Assembly: GCF_004114915.1 (NCBI RefSeq)
Contig: NZ_CP022219.1
Coordinates: 402,501-466,500 of the forward strand
From: Bradyrhizobium guangxiense
Lineage (GTDB): Bacteria > Pseudomonadota > Alphaproteobacteria > Rhizobiales > Xanthobacteraceae
DNA length: 64,000 nt
Direction of reading: 5' to 3'
Below are positions 48,789 through 57,699 of the stretch, in pieces (position 1 is the first letter of the stretch; each line of letters starts with the position of its first letter). The position numbers and the translations under genes were made by a program. The notes under the pieces are model-generated. The model did not search any database. It was not told where the DNA came from and was given only the letters and a program-made list of their open reading frames with translations.

Positions 48789-49376
48789 TTAGGCCGCGTG
48801 CGCCTGGACGGGACGAACTACCCTCCGTTTGGGCAGGGCCGCGCCGGTCGGGACGATCATCCCCTCGGCGCCATCGAGCGCGCCGGCCTGGAATTCGATC
48901 GCCAGCAGGCGGTCGGGTTCGAACGGGCCGGGCAGCGCGAGCGCACCGGTCTTCTCGGCCGAGAAGCCGAAGCGGGCATAGTAAGGCGCATCGCCGAGCA
49001 GGATCACGGCGTCATGCCCGCGCGCCCGGGCGGCAGCCAGCGCTTGTTGCATCAGCGCGGCGCCGATCCCGAGTTCGCGGCAGGCGGCGTCGACCGCCAG
49101 TGGTCCGAGGACCAGAGCGGGCCTGCCTCCGGCGCTGACGTGCCACAGCCGCACGGTTCCCACGAGCTTGCCCTCGCGCACGGCCGACAGGGCGAGACCT
49201 GTGGCGGGGGCACGTCCGTCGCGCAGGCGCTGGCAGGTGCGGTCATGGCGGTTCTCGCCAAAGCAGACATCCAGCAGCGCTTCACGCATCGCGACGTCGG
49301 CTGCACGCTCCGCACGGATCGCGAACGGAGCGGCTTTCGAAGTGAGGGTGACTTGTGGCTTCCGAAAAGCAGTCAT
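48789..49376 (-). CDS. GNAT-family N-acetyltransferase (YhbS-like)
   Basis: Acetyltransferase of 195 residues. The acetyl-CoA motif is LGPLAVDAACRELGIGAALMQQALAAARARGHDAV near residues 90-125 (span), with Arg/Gly-x-Gly-x-Ala features. It is followed by ILLGDAPYYARFGFSAE, characteristic of the YhbS group. The substrate is unknown. Lying between ornithine decarboxylase and RidA, it might acetylate a polyamine or related amine, but this rests on position only. A strong hairpin at 49456 separates it from the decarboxylase. Confidence 0.85.
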   Translation of the reverse strand: MTAFRKPQVTLTSKAAPFAIRAERAADVAMREALLDVCFGENRHDRTCQRLRDGRAPATGLALSAVREGKLVGTVRLWHVSAGGRPALVLGPLAVDAACRELGIGAALMQQALAAARARGHDAVILLGDAPYYARFGFSAEKTGALALPGPFEPDRLLAIEFQAGALDGAEGMIVPTGAALPKRRVVRPVQAHAA

Positions 49377-49455
49377 GGCGCGTCAGTCCCCGCTTGAACG
49401 GATGTGCGATCAGCACGCCGGTCCAAGACGTCGTCAGAAATCGAGATGTCGGGAA

Positions 49456-49477
49456 GGGAGCCGGCAAGCCGGCTCCC
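49456..49477 (-). terminator. hairpin after ornithine decarboxylase
   Basis: GGGAGCCGGC-AA-GCCGGCTCCC is a perfect palindrome 31 bases after the decarboxylase stop codon. Only TTCCC follows on the minus strand, so it may attenuate rather than fully end transcription into the GNAT gene. Confidence 0.6.
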
Positions 49478-49508
49478 GGGTTGGTCAGGCCTCAGACAGA
49501 GAGGCGGA

Positions 49509-50651
49509 TCAGATGTGATACGTCTTCAGCGGTGGGATGCCGTTGAACGCCACCGACGAGTAGGTCGACGTATAGGCCCCGGTGCCTTCGATCAGCACCT
49601 TGTCGCCGATCTCGAGCGTGACGGGAAGCGGATACGGGTTCTTCTCGTACAGCACGTCGGCGCTGTCGCAGGTCGGACCTGCGAGCACGCACGGCGTCAT
49701 GTCCGCGCCGTCGTGACGGGTGCGGATGGCGTAACGGATCGACTCGTCCATGGTCTCGGCGAGACCGCCGAACTTGCCGATGTCCAGGTACACCCAGCGC
49801 ACCTCGTCCTCGTCGCTCTTCTTCGAGATGAGCACGACCTCGGATTCGATGACGCCGGCGTTGCCCACCATGCCGCGGCCCGGCTCGATGATGGTCTCCG
49901 GGATCTGGTTGCCGAAGTGCTTGCGCAGGGCGCGGAAGATCGAGCGGCCGTAGGTCACGACCGGCGGCACGTCCTTCAGGTACTTAGTCGGGAAGCCGCC
50001 GCCCATGTTGACCATGGTCAGGTTGATGCCGCGCTCGGCGCAGTCGCGGAACACCTGCGAGGCCATCGCCAGCGCACGGTCCCACGCCTTCACCTTGCGC
50101 TGCTGCGAGCCGACATGGAAGGAGATGCCGCACGGCTCCAGGCGCAGGCGCTTGGCGAGGTCGAGCACCTCGACCGCCATCTCCGGATCGCAGCCAAACT
50201 TGCGCGACAGCGGCCACTCGGCGCCGGCGCAGTCATAGAGGATGCGGCAGAACACCTTCGCGCCGGGGGCGGCACGGGCGACCTTCTCGACCTCGGCGGC
50301 GCAATCGACCGCGAACAGGCGAATGCCGAGCGCGAAGGCGCGCGCGATGTCGCGCTCCTTCTTGATTGTGTTGCCGAAGGAGATGCGGTCGGGCGTCGCA
50401 CCCGCAGCCAGCGCCATCTCGATCTCGGCGACGGTGGCGGTGTCGAAGCAGGAGCCCATGGAGGCGAGCAGGGCCAGCACTTCCGGCGCCGGGTTCGCCT
50501 TCACGGCGTAGAACACACGGCTGTCGGGCAGCGCCTTGGCGAAGCTCTGATAATTGTCGCGCACGACCTCGAGGTCGACGACGAGGCACGGCTCGGTGTC
50601 GAGGCCATCCTTGCGGCGGTTGCGCAGGAATTCCTGGATACGTTCGGTCAT
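49509..50651 (-). CDS. ornithine/lysine decarboxylase, type III PLP fold
   Basis: PLP-dependent decarboxylase of 380 residues, alanine-racemase-like fold. The PLP lysine is in VFYAVKANPAPEVL (Lys51). Other motifs are SFHVGSQQ near residue 170, MVNMGGGFPTKYL near 208, EPGRGMVGNAG near 250 and AGPTCDSADVLYE near 320, whose Cys completes the active site across the dimer. It makes putrescine from ornithine, and perhaps cadaverine from lysine, feeding homospermidine synthase downstream. The ATG at 50651 is preferred over an upstream in-frame start, because homology begins with ERIQEFL. A long, structured leader precedes it. Confidence 0.93.
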   Translation of the reverse strand: MTERIQEFLRNRRKDGLDTEPCLVVDLEVVRDNYQSFAKALPDSRVFYAVKANPAPEVLALLASMGSCFDTATVAEIEMALAAGATPDRISFGNTIKKERDIARAFALGIRLFAVDCAAEVEKVARAAPGAKVFCRILYDCAGAEWPLSRKFGCDPEMAVEVLDLAKRLRLEPCGISFHVGSQQRKVKAWDRALAMASQVFRDCAERGINLTMVNMGGGFPTKYLKDVPPVVTYGRSIFRALRKHFGNQIPETIIEPGRGMVGNAGVIESEVVLISKKSDEDEVRWVYLDIGKFGGLAETMDESIRYAIRTRHDGADMTPCVLAGPTCDSADVLYEKNPYPLPVTLEIGDKVLIEGTGAYTSTYSSVAFNGIPPLKTYHI

Positions 50652-51165
50652 GGCACTCTCCCAAACGGCCCAGCGACGGGCCCGTTCAAAACATGACGTC
50701 GGATAAGAGTGCTCTGGCCGATCGCGCGATGGAGGCGCGACAAAGCCACAAGACTCAAACCAGACTGTGCTGCCGTGGATTGGTTGGGAGTGTTCCCGCC
50801 CGCACACCTGGCAATGAAGGACAAGCCTTTTCAGTAGCCCGCGCCGGCGTTGGACTGCCGGTAGAGACCAAAAAAGCCCGATCCGTCGTTGCTTTAAGTC
50901 GCGTCCCCCGTTGAGAGCGGGGTGCGCCGGTTCGCCTCCGGCTGCCAGTCACGGTTGCAAAGGGCGAAGTCACCTTCGACAAGGCATCTCTTTGAGAGAG
51001 ATGCTGGGCGCTCCGGGTTTGCTTTCGTCTTCCGGCTATGAGCCTTCCGACTTCCGCACTTCCGAAGAGCCCCTCGGCTTCTTCACCCCTTGGCGGCTGT
51101 CCGGCCTCTTGTCCGGATACCTACCGACTGACACACGACCACAGGCACGTGCGAAATTGGGCAAG
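50652..51165 (-). ncRNA. long structured leader of ornithine decarboxylase, possible speF-type element
   Basis: A likely promoter (TTGCGA-N16-TTATGT, near 51172-51199 on the minus strand) would give a leader of about 510 bases with no long ORF of its own. It contains hairpins GCATCTCT-TTGAG-AGAGATGC (50983-51003) and, further on, CCGGC-AGTCCAAC-GCCGG followed by more G-rich stems. A conserved speF RNA motif is known upstream of ornithine decarboxylase genes in alphaproteobacteria, so this is a candidate. I cannot confirm the covariance model by eye. No protein-coding gene is apparent in 50652-51320. Confidence 0.4.
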
Positions 51166-51320
51166 TCCGCACATAAGTGTTTTGACTCGGCTTCGCAAGA
51201 ATTTTTTTAGGCTGCGAACAGAATTGCCTAACATCTGCTTGCGCAGTGTTGCGCGAGCGACGCGGAAGATGAACGAGCGTTAAGTTTTCTGTGCAGCGCG
51301 TCTGTCGCGCGCGAGAAGCG

Positions 51321-51575
51321 TCAGCCGCGTTTCGTAAAGGGCTCGACGCGTTGGGCTCCGCGGATGAATGCCGTCATCACGAGCACGCCGAGTGCGAACA
51401 GCACGGCCTGCAGGATGTGCGTGCCCTGGTCACCGAGCCCGAACAGGATCGCGAGCGCCCAGCCACCGGCGAACGCTGCGCCGAACACTTCGGCACCGAT
51501 CAGGATGGCGGCGCTGATGACGGTGATGACGCTGGGCCAGACGATCTGGCGGGACGAGGAAGCAGGCGCGTTCAT
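51321..51575 (-). CDS. small two- or three-helix membrane protein
   Basis: I do not recognise this 84-residue protein. It has hydrophobic segments at about 13-30 (VWPSVITVISAAILIGAEV), 31-46 (GAAFAGGWALAILFGLG) and 55-71 (LQAVLFALGVLVMTAFI), and a basic C-terminus (RGAQRVEPFTKRG), fitting a small inner-membrane protein. The ATG at 51575 is the first plausible start, and further in-frame sequence upstream overlaps the divergent peptidase gene. The ribosome site is weak. It is isolated between the decarboxylase leader and the M3 peptidase. Confidence 0.6.
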   Translation of the reverse strand: MNAPASSSRQIVWPSVITVISAAILIGAEVFGAAFAGGWALAILFGLGDQGTHILQAVLFALGVLVMTAFIRGAQRVEPFTKRG

Positions 51576-51711
51576 GAGCTCGGGGTCCGTGGCTTGGAGG
51601 GCCGCAATCTCCTCGAAAAGGCGGCCGGGAGCAAGGCCAAATGGCCCAAAAAAGCCCCATCGCGTGCTATAGCTGGCAGCAACGATCGAGCCATGAAAAT
51701 CGGGACTTGTG

Positions 51712-53793
51712 ATGTCAGAACCCCGCCGAATTACGGACTCCGAGGCCAATCCGCTGCTGAATGCCTGGGTGACGCCGTTTGCGCCCCCGCCGTTCGACGA
51801 GATCAAGCCGGAGCACTTCCTGCCGGCCTTCGAGCAGGCCTTCGCCGACCACTCCGCCGAGATCGCGGCGATCACCAACGATCCGGCCGCGCCCGACTTC
51901 GCCAACACCATCACGGCGCTGGAGCGCTCCGGCAAGCTCTTGAGCAAGATCGCGGCGGTGTTCTACGACCTCGTCTCGGCACATTCCAACCCGGCCATCC
52001 TGGAGATCGACAAGGAGGTCTCCTTGCGGATGGCGCGGCACTGGAATCCGATCATGATGAACGCCGTGCTGTTTGGTCGCATCGCCCAGCTGCACGAGAA
52101 CCGCACCTCGCTCGGCCTGTCGCCCGAGCAGCTCCGTCTCCTGGAGCGCACCTACACCCGCTTCCACCGGGCCGGCGCCGGGCTCTCCGAGGAGGCCAAG
52201 ACGCGGATGGCCGAGATCAACGAGAGGCTCGCCCAGCTCGGCACCAGCTTTAGCCATCATCTGCTCGGCGACGAGCAGGACTGGGTCATGGAGCTGGGGG
52301 AGGATGACCGCCAGGGCCTGCCGGAAAGCTTTGTTGCCGCCGCCAGGGCTGCGGCGGAAGAGCGCGGCATGGAAGGCAAGGCCATCGTTACGCTCTCGCG
52401 TTCCTCGGTCGAACAATTCCTGAAGAGCTCGGCGCGCCGCGATCTGCGCGAGAAGGTCTACAAGGCCTTCGTCGCCCGCGGCGACAATGGCAATGCCAAC
52501 GACAACAACGCCGCCATCGTCGAGATCCTGAAGCTGCGCGAGGAGAGCGCGAATCTCCTGGGCTATCCGACCTACGCCGCCTACCGGCTCGAGGACTCCA
52601 TGGCCAAGACGCCGGATGCGGTGCGGGGCCTCCTGGAGCGGGTCTGGAAGCCGGCTCGCGCCCGGGCACTCGCCGACCGCGACGAGATGCAGGCGCTGAT
52701 CACGGAGGAGGGCGGCAATTTCAAGCTCGCCCCCTGGGACTGGCGCTTCTACGCCGAGAAGCTCCGCCTCCAGCGCGCCAATTTCGACGACGCGGCGATA
52801 AAGCCGTATCTGTCGCTCGACCACATGATCGAAGCCGCCTTCGACTGCGCCACGCGCCTGTTCGGCGTCACCTTCGAGGAGCGCAAGGACGTTCCGGTCT
52901 GGCATCCCGACGTCCGGGTCTGGGAATTGAAGGACAGGGACGGCAAGCACAAGGCGCTGTTCTATGGCGATTACTTCGCGCGGCCGTCCAAGCGCTCGGG
53001 CGCCTGGATGACCTCGCTGCGCGACCAGCAGAAGCTCGACGGCGACGTCGCGCCGCTCGTTCTCAACATCTGCAATTTCGCCAAGGGCGCGGACGGCGAG
53101 CCCGCGCTGCTGTCGCCCGACGATGCCCGCACCCTGTTCCACGAGTTCGGCCACGGCCTGCATGGCATGCTCTCCAACGTGACCTACCCCTCGCTGTCGG
53201 GCACATCGGTGTTCACGGACTTCGTCGAGCTGCCCTCCCAGCTCTACGAGCACTGGCAGGAACGGCCCGAGGTGCTGCAGAAGTTTGCCCGCCACTACCA
53301 GACCGGCGAGCCGCTGCCGGACGACCTCCTGCAGCGCTTCCTCGCCGCGCGAAAGTTCAACCAGGGCTTTGCCACGGTCGAGTTCGTGTCCTCGGCCCTG
53401 GTCGATCTCGAGTTCCACACCCAGCCGGCCGCGGCCGCGCAGGATGTCCGCGCCTTCGAGCGCCGCGAGCTGGAGAAGATCGGCATGCCCGAGGAGATCG
53501 CGCTGCGTCACCGGCCGACGCAGTTCGGCCACATCTTCACCGGCGACCACTATGCCGCCGGCTATTACAGCTACATGTGGTCCGAGGTGATGGACGCCGA
53601 CGCCTTCGGCGCGTTCGAGGAGGCCGGGGACATCTTCGATCCCGCTGTCGCCAAGCGTCTGCATGACGACATCTATTCGAGCGGCGGCTCGGTCGATCCG
53701 GAAGCCGCCTATGAGGCTTTCCGCGGCCGCCCGCCGGAGCCCGACGCGCTGCTACGCCGGCGCGGCCTGCTCGACAGCGCCAAGGCCGCCTGA
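51712..53793 (+). CDS. M3-family oligopeptidase (Dcp/PrlC type)
   Basis: Cytoplasmic zinc metallopeptidase of 693 residues. The HExxH motif is FHEFGHGLHGML at about residue 476, and the third ligand Glu follows in FTDFVELPSQLYEHW. The C-terminal segment HIFTGDHYAAGYYSYMWSEVMDADAF is the usual substrate-binding region with Tyr residues. The length and the ADARTLFHEFGHGLH context match peptidyl-dipeptidase Dcp/oligopeptidase A. It degrades short peptides. Its stop overlaps the DUF1007 start by one base (TGATG), so all three genes to 55552 form one operon. Confidence 0.93.
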   Translation: MSEPRRITDSEANPLLNAWVTPFAPPPFDEIKPEHFLPAFEQAFADHSAEIAAITNDPAAPDFANTITALERSGKLLSKIAAVFYDLVSAHSNPAILEIDKEVSLRMARHWNPIMMNAVLFGRIAQLHENRTSLGLSPEQLRLLERTYTRFHRAGAGLSEEAKTRMAEINERLAQLGTSFSHHLLGDEQDWVMELGEDDRQGLPESFVAAARAAAEERGMEGKAIVTLSRSSVEQFLKSSARRDLREKVYKAFVARGDNGNANDNNAAIVEILKLREESANLLGYPTYAAYRLEDSMAKTPDAVRGLLERVWKPARARALADRDEMQALITEEGGNFKLAPWDWRFYAEKLRLQRANFDDAAIKPYLSLDHMIEAAFDCATRLFGVTFEERKDVPVWHPDVRVWELKDRDGKHKALFYGDYFARPSKRSGAWMTSLRDQQKLDGDVAPLVLNICNFAKGADGEPALLSPDDARTLFHEFGHGLHGMLSNVTYPSLSGTSVFTDFVELPSQLYEHWQERPEVLQKFARHYQTGEPLPDDLLQRFLAARKFNQGFATVEFVSSALVDLEFHTQPAAAAQDVRAFERRELEKIGMPEEIALRHRPTQFGHIFTGDHYAAGYYSYMWSEVMDADAFGAFEEAGDIFDPAVAKRLHDDIYSSGGSVDPEAAYEAFRGRPPEPDALLRRRGLLDSAKAA

Positions 53794-54431
53794 TGCACAT
53801 GCGCGCCCTTCTCGGTCTGCTGCTCGGCGCCGGCGTGTCGCTTGCCGCAAGCGCGGCGAGCGCGCATCCGCATGTCTGGATCACCGCGACCAGCGAGTTG
53901 CTCTATGCCGCGGACGGCACCATCACCGGTGTCCGCCACGCCTGGACCTTCGACGACATGTTCTCGGCCTATGCGGTGCAGGGGCTCGAGAGCAAGACCA
54001 AGGGGGCCTACACGCGCGAGGAGCTCGGGCCGCTGGCGCAGACCAATGTCGAGTCGCTGAAGGAATACGCCTACTTCACCTTTGCCAAGGCCGACGGTAA
54101 GAAGGAGCGATTCCAGGAGCCGGTCGACTACTTCCTCGACTACAAGGACACCGTCCTGACCCTGCACTTCACGCTGCCGCTGAAGAACCCGGTCAAGCCG
54201 AGGCAATTGGTGCTCGAAGTGTTCGACCGCTCCTTCTTCATCGATTTCCAGATGGCCAAGGAGAATCCCGTCAAGCTGGTCGGCGCGCCCGCGGGCTGCC
54301 AGATGAGGCTGGATCGGCCGAGCGACGGCACCGCGACCGCGCAGAAGCTCAACGAGCAAACCTTCATGAACGGCGAGAACAGCAATTTCGGCATGATGTT
54401 CGCCAACAAGATCACGGTGGATTGCCCTTGA
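53793..54431 (+). CDS. DUF1007 periplasmic protein
   Basis: Exported protein of 212 residues. The signal peptide MHMRALLGLLLGAGVSLAASAASA would be cut before HPHVW, so the mature N-terminus begins His-Pro-His, a possible metal site and a constant feature of DUF1007. The body (FDDMFSAYAVQGLESK, KEYAYFTFAKADGKKERFQEP, LPLKNPVKPRQLVLEVFDRSFFIDF) is beta-rich. DUF1007 genes very often lie next to NicO-type nickel/cobalt transporters, as here. It may hand metal to or from the transporter. It starts inside the stop of the peptidase gene and overlaps the transporter gene by 4 bases. Confidence 0.87.
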   Translation: MHMRALLGLLLGAGVSLAASAASAHPHVWITATSELLYAADGTITGVRHAWTFDDMFSAYAVQGLESKTKGAYTREELGPLAQTNVESLKEYAYFTFAKADGKKERFQEPVDYFLDYKDTVLTLHFTLPLKNPVKPRQLVLEVFDRSFFIDFQMAKENPVKLVGAPAGCQMRLDRPSDGTATAQKLNEQTFMNGENSNFGMMFANKITVDCP

Positions 54432-55552
54432 AGCCGCATCTCTCCCCGCTCACCCGCGGGCTGATCGCCTGCGTGACGGTTCTGTTGGTCGTGATCGTCA
54501 CCGATGCCGTGCTCCACGATCTCCTTGCACAAAACCCCTTTGGCGTGCCGCGCCCCGCGCAGGCGGCCGAACCCGAAGCGAGCGGCCTCATCGGCTGGTT
54601 GTTGGCAAAGCAATCGGAATTCTATCGCCAGATGTCGGCCACCATCCGCGCCGCCAAGTCCGACGGATCGGCGGTGTGGACGCTGCTGTTCATCTCGTTC
54701 GCCTATGGCATCTTTCATGCCGCCGGCCCCGGCCACGGCAAGGCGGTGATCGCCTCCTATCTGGTCGCCAACCGCGAGACCGCCCGGCGCGGCATCGCGC
54801 TGTCGTTTGCGTCCGCCCTGATGCAGTCGCTGGTGGCGATCCTGATCGTCGGCATCTCGGCCTGGATCCTGAATGCCACCGCCAAGACCATGTGCAAGGC
54901 GGAAGGCGCCATCGAGATCGCGAGTTACGCCTTGATCGCGCTGTTCGGCTTGCGCCTCGTCTGGGTCAAGGGCCGCACCTTCATCCGCGCACTGCAGGCG
55001 GCCCAGCCGGTGCCGGCGATCGCGGGCGTGCCGCATCATCATGACCACGATCATCACCATCATCATGATGCGCATGGGCATGGACATCACGACCACGATC
55101 ATCCTCACCACGATGGCCATGGCCATGCGCACGCCCACGACGGGCATGATCACGTCCATGACGAGCATTGCGGTCATTCTCACGGCCCCACGCCGAGCGA
55201 GCTCGCCGGCCCCGGCGGCTGGCGGCGCGGTTTTGCCGCGATTCTCACCGTCGGCATCCGTCCCTGCTCGGGTGCAATCCTGGTCCTGGTGTTCGCACTC
55301 GCCCAAGGTCTGTTCTGGGCCGGCATCGCCGCGACCTTCCTGATGGGATTGGGCACCGCAATCACGGTCGCCGCCATCGCTGTTATCACCGTCTTCGCCA
55401 AGGACGTCGCCGCGCGCCTCAGCGCCGGCCGCGACGGCGGTGGCGCTCTGTTTATGCGCGGCATCGAATTTGCTGCGGCGGCCGTCGTGCTGCTGTTCGG
55501 TGCAGGCCTCTTGTTCGGCTACATCGCCGCCGAACGGACGACGTGTTTTTGA
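54428..55552 (+). CDS. NicO/RcnA-type nickel-cobalt transporter with long His loop
   Basis: Membrane protein of 374 residues starting at a TTG that shares TTGA with the DUF1007 stop. It has about six helices. The family motif is IFHAAGPGHGKAVIASYL near residue 97. A loop at about 200-255 holds dozens of His and Asp residues (HHHDHDHHHHHDAHGHGHH and beyond) and a Cys-Gly-His. The second half has LTVGIRPCSGAILVLVFALA. The family exports, or less often imports, Ni2+ or Co2+. The direction here is not decided by sequence. The DUF1007 partner supports a metal role. Confidence 0.88.
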   Translation: MKPHLSPLTRGLIACVTVLLVVIVTDAVLHDLLAQNPFGVPRPAQAAEPEASGLIGWLLAKQSEFYRQMSATIRAAKSDGSAVWTLLFISFAYGIFHAAGPGHGKAVIASYLVANRETARRGIALSFASALMQSLVAILIVGISAWILNATAKTMCKAEGAIEIASYALIALFGLRLVWVKGRTFIRALQAAQPVPAIAGVPHHHDHDHHHHHDAHGHGHHDHDHPHHDGHGHAHAHDGHDHVHDEHCGHSHGPTPSELAGPGGWRRGFAAILTVGIRPCSGAILVLVFALAQGLFWAGIAATFLMGLGTAITVAAIAVITVFAKDVAARLSAGRDGGGALFMRGIEFAAAAVVLLFGAGLLFGYIAAERTTCF

Positions 55553-55724
55553 GGGAGCGTCTGCGGTTCGCGGCGCTAGCTGGACATGACAGTCCCGCAC
55601 CTTGCTTCGTCGCAGGGGCTACTCGCCATGACGAGGATGGATCATCCGGGCCAGCACCTTTGCGAACTCCCTCCGGTCCGCTATTCAGACCATCAAACCA
55701 AACAAGAACGTTTCGGGGGATTCC

Positions 55725-56162
55725 ATGTCGCGCGAAGATTTCTGGTTCTTTCACCCGTTCCGGGTGCGCTATTCCGAGATCGACGGCCAGGGCGTCGTCT
55801 TCAACGCGCATTACCTGACCTATTTCGACACCACCATCACCGAATATTTCCGCGCACTGGGCTATGACCAATACGCCGACGCAAAGGCGACCGGCATCGA
55901 CTTCCATGTCGTGAAGTCGCTGATCGAGTACAAGGCGCCGGTCGGGTTCGACTGGGAGCTCGACGTCGGCGCTCGCGTGGTGCGGATCGGCAATTCGAGC
56001 CTTGTGTTCGAGCTCGCTATTTTCCGGAAGGGCGGCACGGATGCGCTGGTGACCGGCGAGATCGTGTGGGTCTACACCAATCAGGAAACCCATCGGCCGG
56101 TGCCGATCGCGGCATGGATCCGCGACCTCATCGCCACGCGCGAGCGTCATCTGGCGGCGTGA
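55725..56162 (+). CDS. acyl-CoA thioesterase, 4HBT hotdog fold
   Basis: Hotdog-fold thioesterase of 145 residues. The catalytic region is VRYSEIDGQGVVFNAHYLTYFDTTITEYFRALG near residues 14-45 (span). The nucleophilic Asp lies in SEIDGQG in the 4-hydroxybenzoyl-CoA thioesterase position, and FNAHYLTYFD is also typical. It releases free acids from acyl-CoA. It is not obviously tied to the large acyl-CoA block 35 kb away. The gene stands alone, after a 172-base gap containing nothing clear, and is convergent with the MAPEG gene. Confidence 0.87.
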   Translation: MSREDFWFFHPFRVRYSEIDGQGVVFNAHYLTYFDTTITEYFRALGYDQYADAKATGIDFHVVKSLIEYKAPVGFDWELDVGARVVRIGNSSLVFELAIFRKGGTDALVTGEIVWVYTNQETHRPVPIAAWIRDLIATRERHLAA

Positions 56163-56169
56163 GGCCGCC

Positions 56170-56574
56170 TCACACCGGCAGGAACCGCTTCAACGCCGGC
56201 ATGAAGAAGATCCCGAGGTTGATCGCAAAGCCGACGCTCCAGAGGATCGAGCGCAGCGTCGGGCGGTTGCCGAGATAGGTCAGCACATAGGCGATCCGCA
56301 CGATCAGGAACAGCGCCGCGAGCTCGTCGACGAGACGCTGCGGCGAATCCCTGAATTCGGCAAGCAGGACCGCGAAGGCAAAGAACGGGAAGGTCTCGAT
56401 GCCGTTCTGATGCGCGCCAAGCGCGCGTTGCGAGAGCGCGTCCTCATAGAAGGCAGGGTCGCGCGGCCGGGAATTGTCGAAGCGGCCAAACCTGATCCAT
56501 TTGATCGAGACGATCGTAGACAGGTAGAGCAGCAGCGCTCCAAAGACGCACCATTCCGCGAGTGTCATCGTCAT
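56170..56574 (-). CDS. MAPEG family membrane protein
   Basis: Membrane protein of 134 residues with four hydrophobic segments. The MAPEG (eicosanoid/glutathione membrane protein) signature is visible as EDALSQRALGAHQNGIETFPFFAFAVLLAE near residues 45-75 (span), followed by LFLIVRIAYVLTYLGNRPTLRSILW. Bacterial members are small glutathione-transferase-like proteins of mostly unknown substrate. Two ATGs, at 56574 and 56568, are possible starts, and the second has better-spaced purines upstream. It is divergent from ferrochelatase. Confidence 0.88.
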   Translation of the reverse strand: MTMTLAEWCVFGALLLYLSTIVSIKWIRFGRFDNSRPRDPAFYEDALSQRALGAHQNGIETFPFFAFAVLLAEFRDSPQRLVDELAALFLIVRIAYVLTYLGNRPTLRSILWSVGFAINLGIFFMPALKRFLPV

Positions 56575-56651
56575 TCCCCCCGCCTGGGTGCGACCCTAGC
56601 GAAACCGCCCTCATCTTGACAAGTTCGGACCAACGCGCGACCCACAGAGCC

Positions 56652-57689
56652 ATGACCAGTGTCGTCCCCATCGAGGCCGCGAGACCGGCCGCCCAATCCG
56701 CCTTGCCGCGCGTCGGCGTGCTCCTGATCAATCTCGGAACGCCCGACACGGCCGATGCGCCGGGCGTGCGGGTGTACCTGAAGGAATTCCTCTCGGATGC
56801 CCGCGTCATCGAGGACCAGGGGCTGGTCTGGAAGGCCGTGCTGAACGGGATCATCCTGCGTAGCCGCCCCCGCACCAAGGCGCTGGATTACCAGAAGATC
56901 TGGAACACCGAGAAGAACGAGTCGCCGCTGAAGACCATCACGCGGTCGCAAGCCGACAAGCTCGCCGCCGCGCTGTCGGATCGCGACCACGTCGTGGTGG
57001 ACTGGGCGATGCGCTACGGCAATCCCTCGATCAAGTCGGGCATCGACGCGCTGATCGCGAAAGGCTGCGAGCGCATCCTGGCGGTTCCGCTCTATCCGCA
57101 ATACTCCGCCTCGACCTCGGCAACCGTCTGCGACGAAGTGTTCCGCGTGCTCGCCCGCCTGCGCAACCAGCCGACGCTGCGGGTGACGCCGCCTTATTAT
57201 GAGGATGCGGCCTATATCGAGGCGCTCGCGAGCTCGATCGAGACGCATCTGGCGAGCCTGCCATTCGTGCCGGAGCTGCTCGTGGCGTCCTTCCACGGCA
57301 TGCCGAAATCCTATGTCGACAAGGGCGATCCCTACCAGACCCATTGCATCGCCACGACTGCGGCGCTGCGCCGTCGGCTCGGCATGGACGAGACGAAGCT
57401 GCTGCTGACCTTCCAGTCGCGCTTCGGCAATGCCGAGTGGCTCCAGCCCTATACCGACAAGACCATGGAGCGGCTCGCCAAGGAAGGCGTGCGCCGCATC
57501 GCGGTGGTGACGCCGGGCTTTTCCGCCGACTGCCTGGAGACGCTGGAGGAGATCGCGCAGGAGAACGCGGAGATCTTCAAGCACAATGGCGGTGAAGATT
57601 TTTCCGCGATCCCCTGCCTCAACGACAGCAAGCCCGGCATGGACGTGATCCGTACCCTGGTGCGGCGCGAACTCCAGGGCTGGATCTGA
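56652..57689 (+). CDS. hemH: ferrochelatase
   Basis: Enzyme of 345 residues that inserts Fe2+ into protoporphyrin IX, the last step of heme synthesis. Motifs are VGVLLINLGTPDTADAPGV near residue 20, VPLYPQYSASTSATV near 140, and the active-site His in LLVASFHGMPKSYVDKGDPYQTHC near 215. Near 270 are LTFQSRFGNAEWLQPYTDKT and then TPGFSADCLETLEEI. Length is normal for the family. The ATG at 56652 is preferred over upstream in-frame codons that run into the divergent promoter region. An orphan binding-protein gene follows 10 bases later and may be co-transcribed. Confidence 0.96.
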   Translation: MTSVVPIEAARPAAQSALPRVGVLLINLGTPDTADAPGVRVYLKEFLSDARVIEDQGLVWKAVLNGIILRSRPRTKALDYQKIWNTEKNESPLKTITRSQADKLAAALSDRDHVVVDWAMRYGNPSIKSGIDALIAKGCERILAVPLYPQYSASTSATVCDEVFRVLARLRNQPTLRVTPPYYEDAAYIEALASSIETHLASLPFVPELLVASFHGMPKSYVDKGDPYQTHCIATTAALRRRLGMDETKLLLTFQSRFGNAEWLQPYTDKTMERLAKEGVRRIAVVTPGFSADCLETLEEIAQENAEIFKHNGGEDFSAIPCLNDSKPGMDVIRTLVRRELQGWI

Positions 57690-57699
57690 TGGGCGTCCC

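Noticed and set aside
51715..53664. 649-codon open frame on the minus strand across the M3 peptidase
   Set aside because: It is an antisense shadow. The plus-strand HEFGHGLH peptidase is unambiguous.
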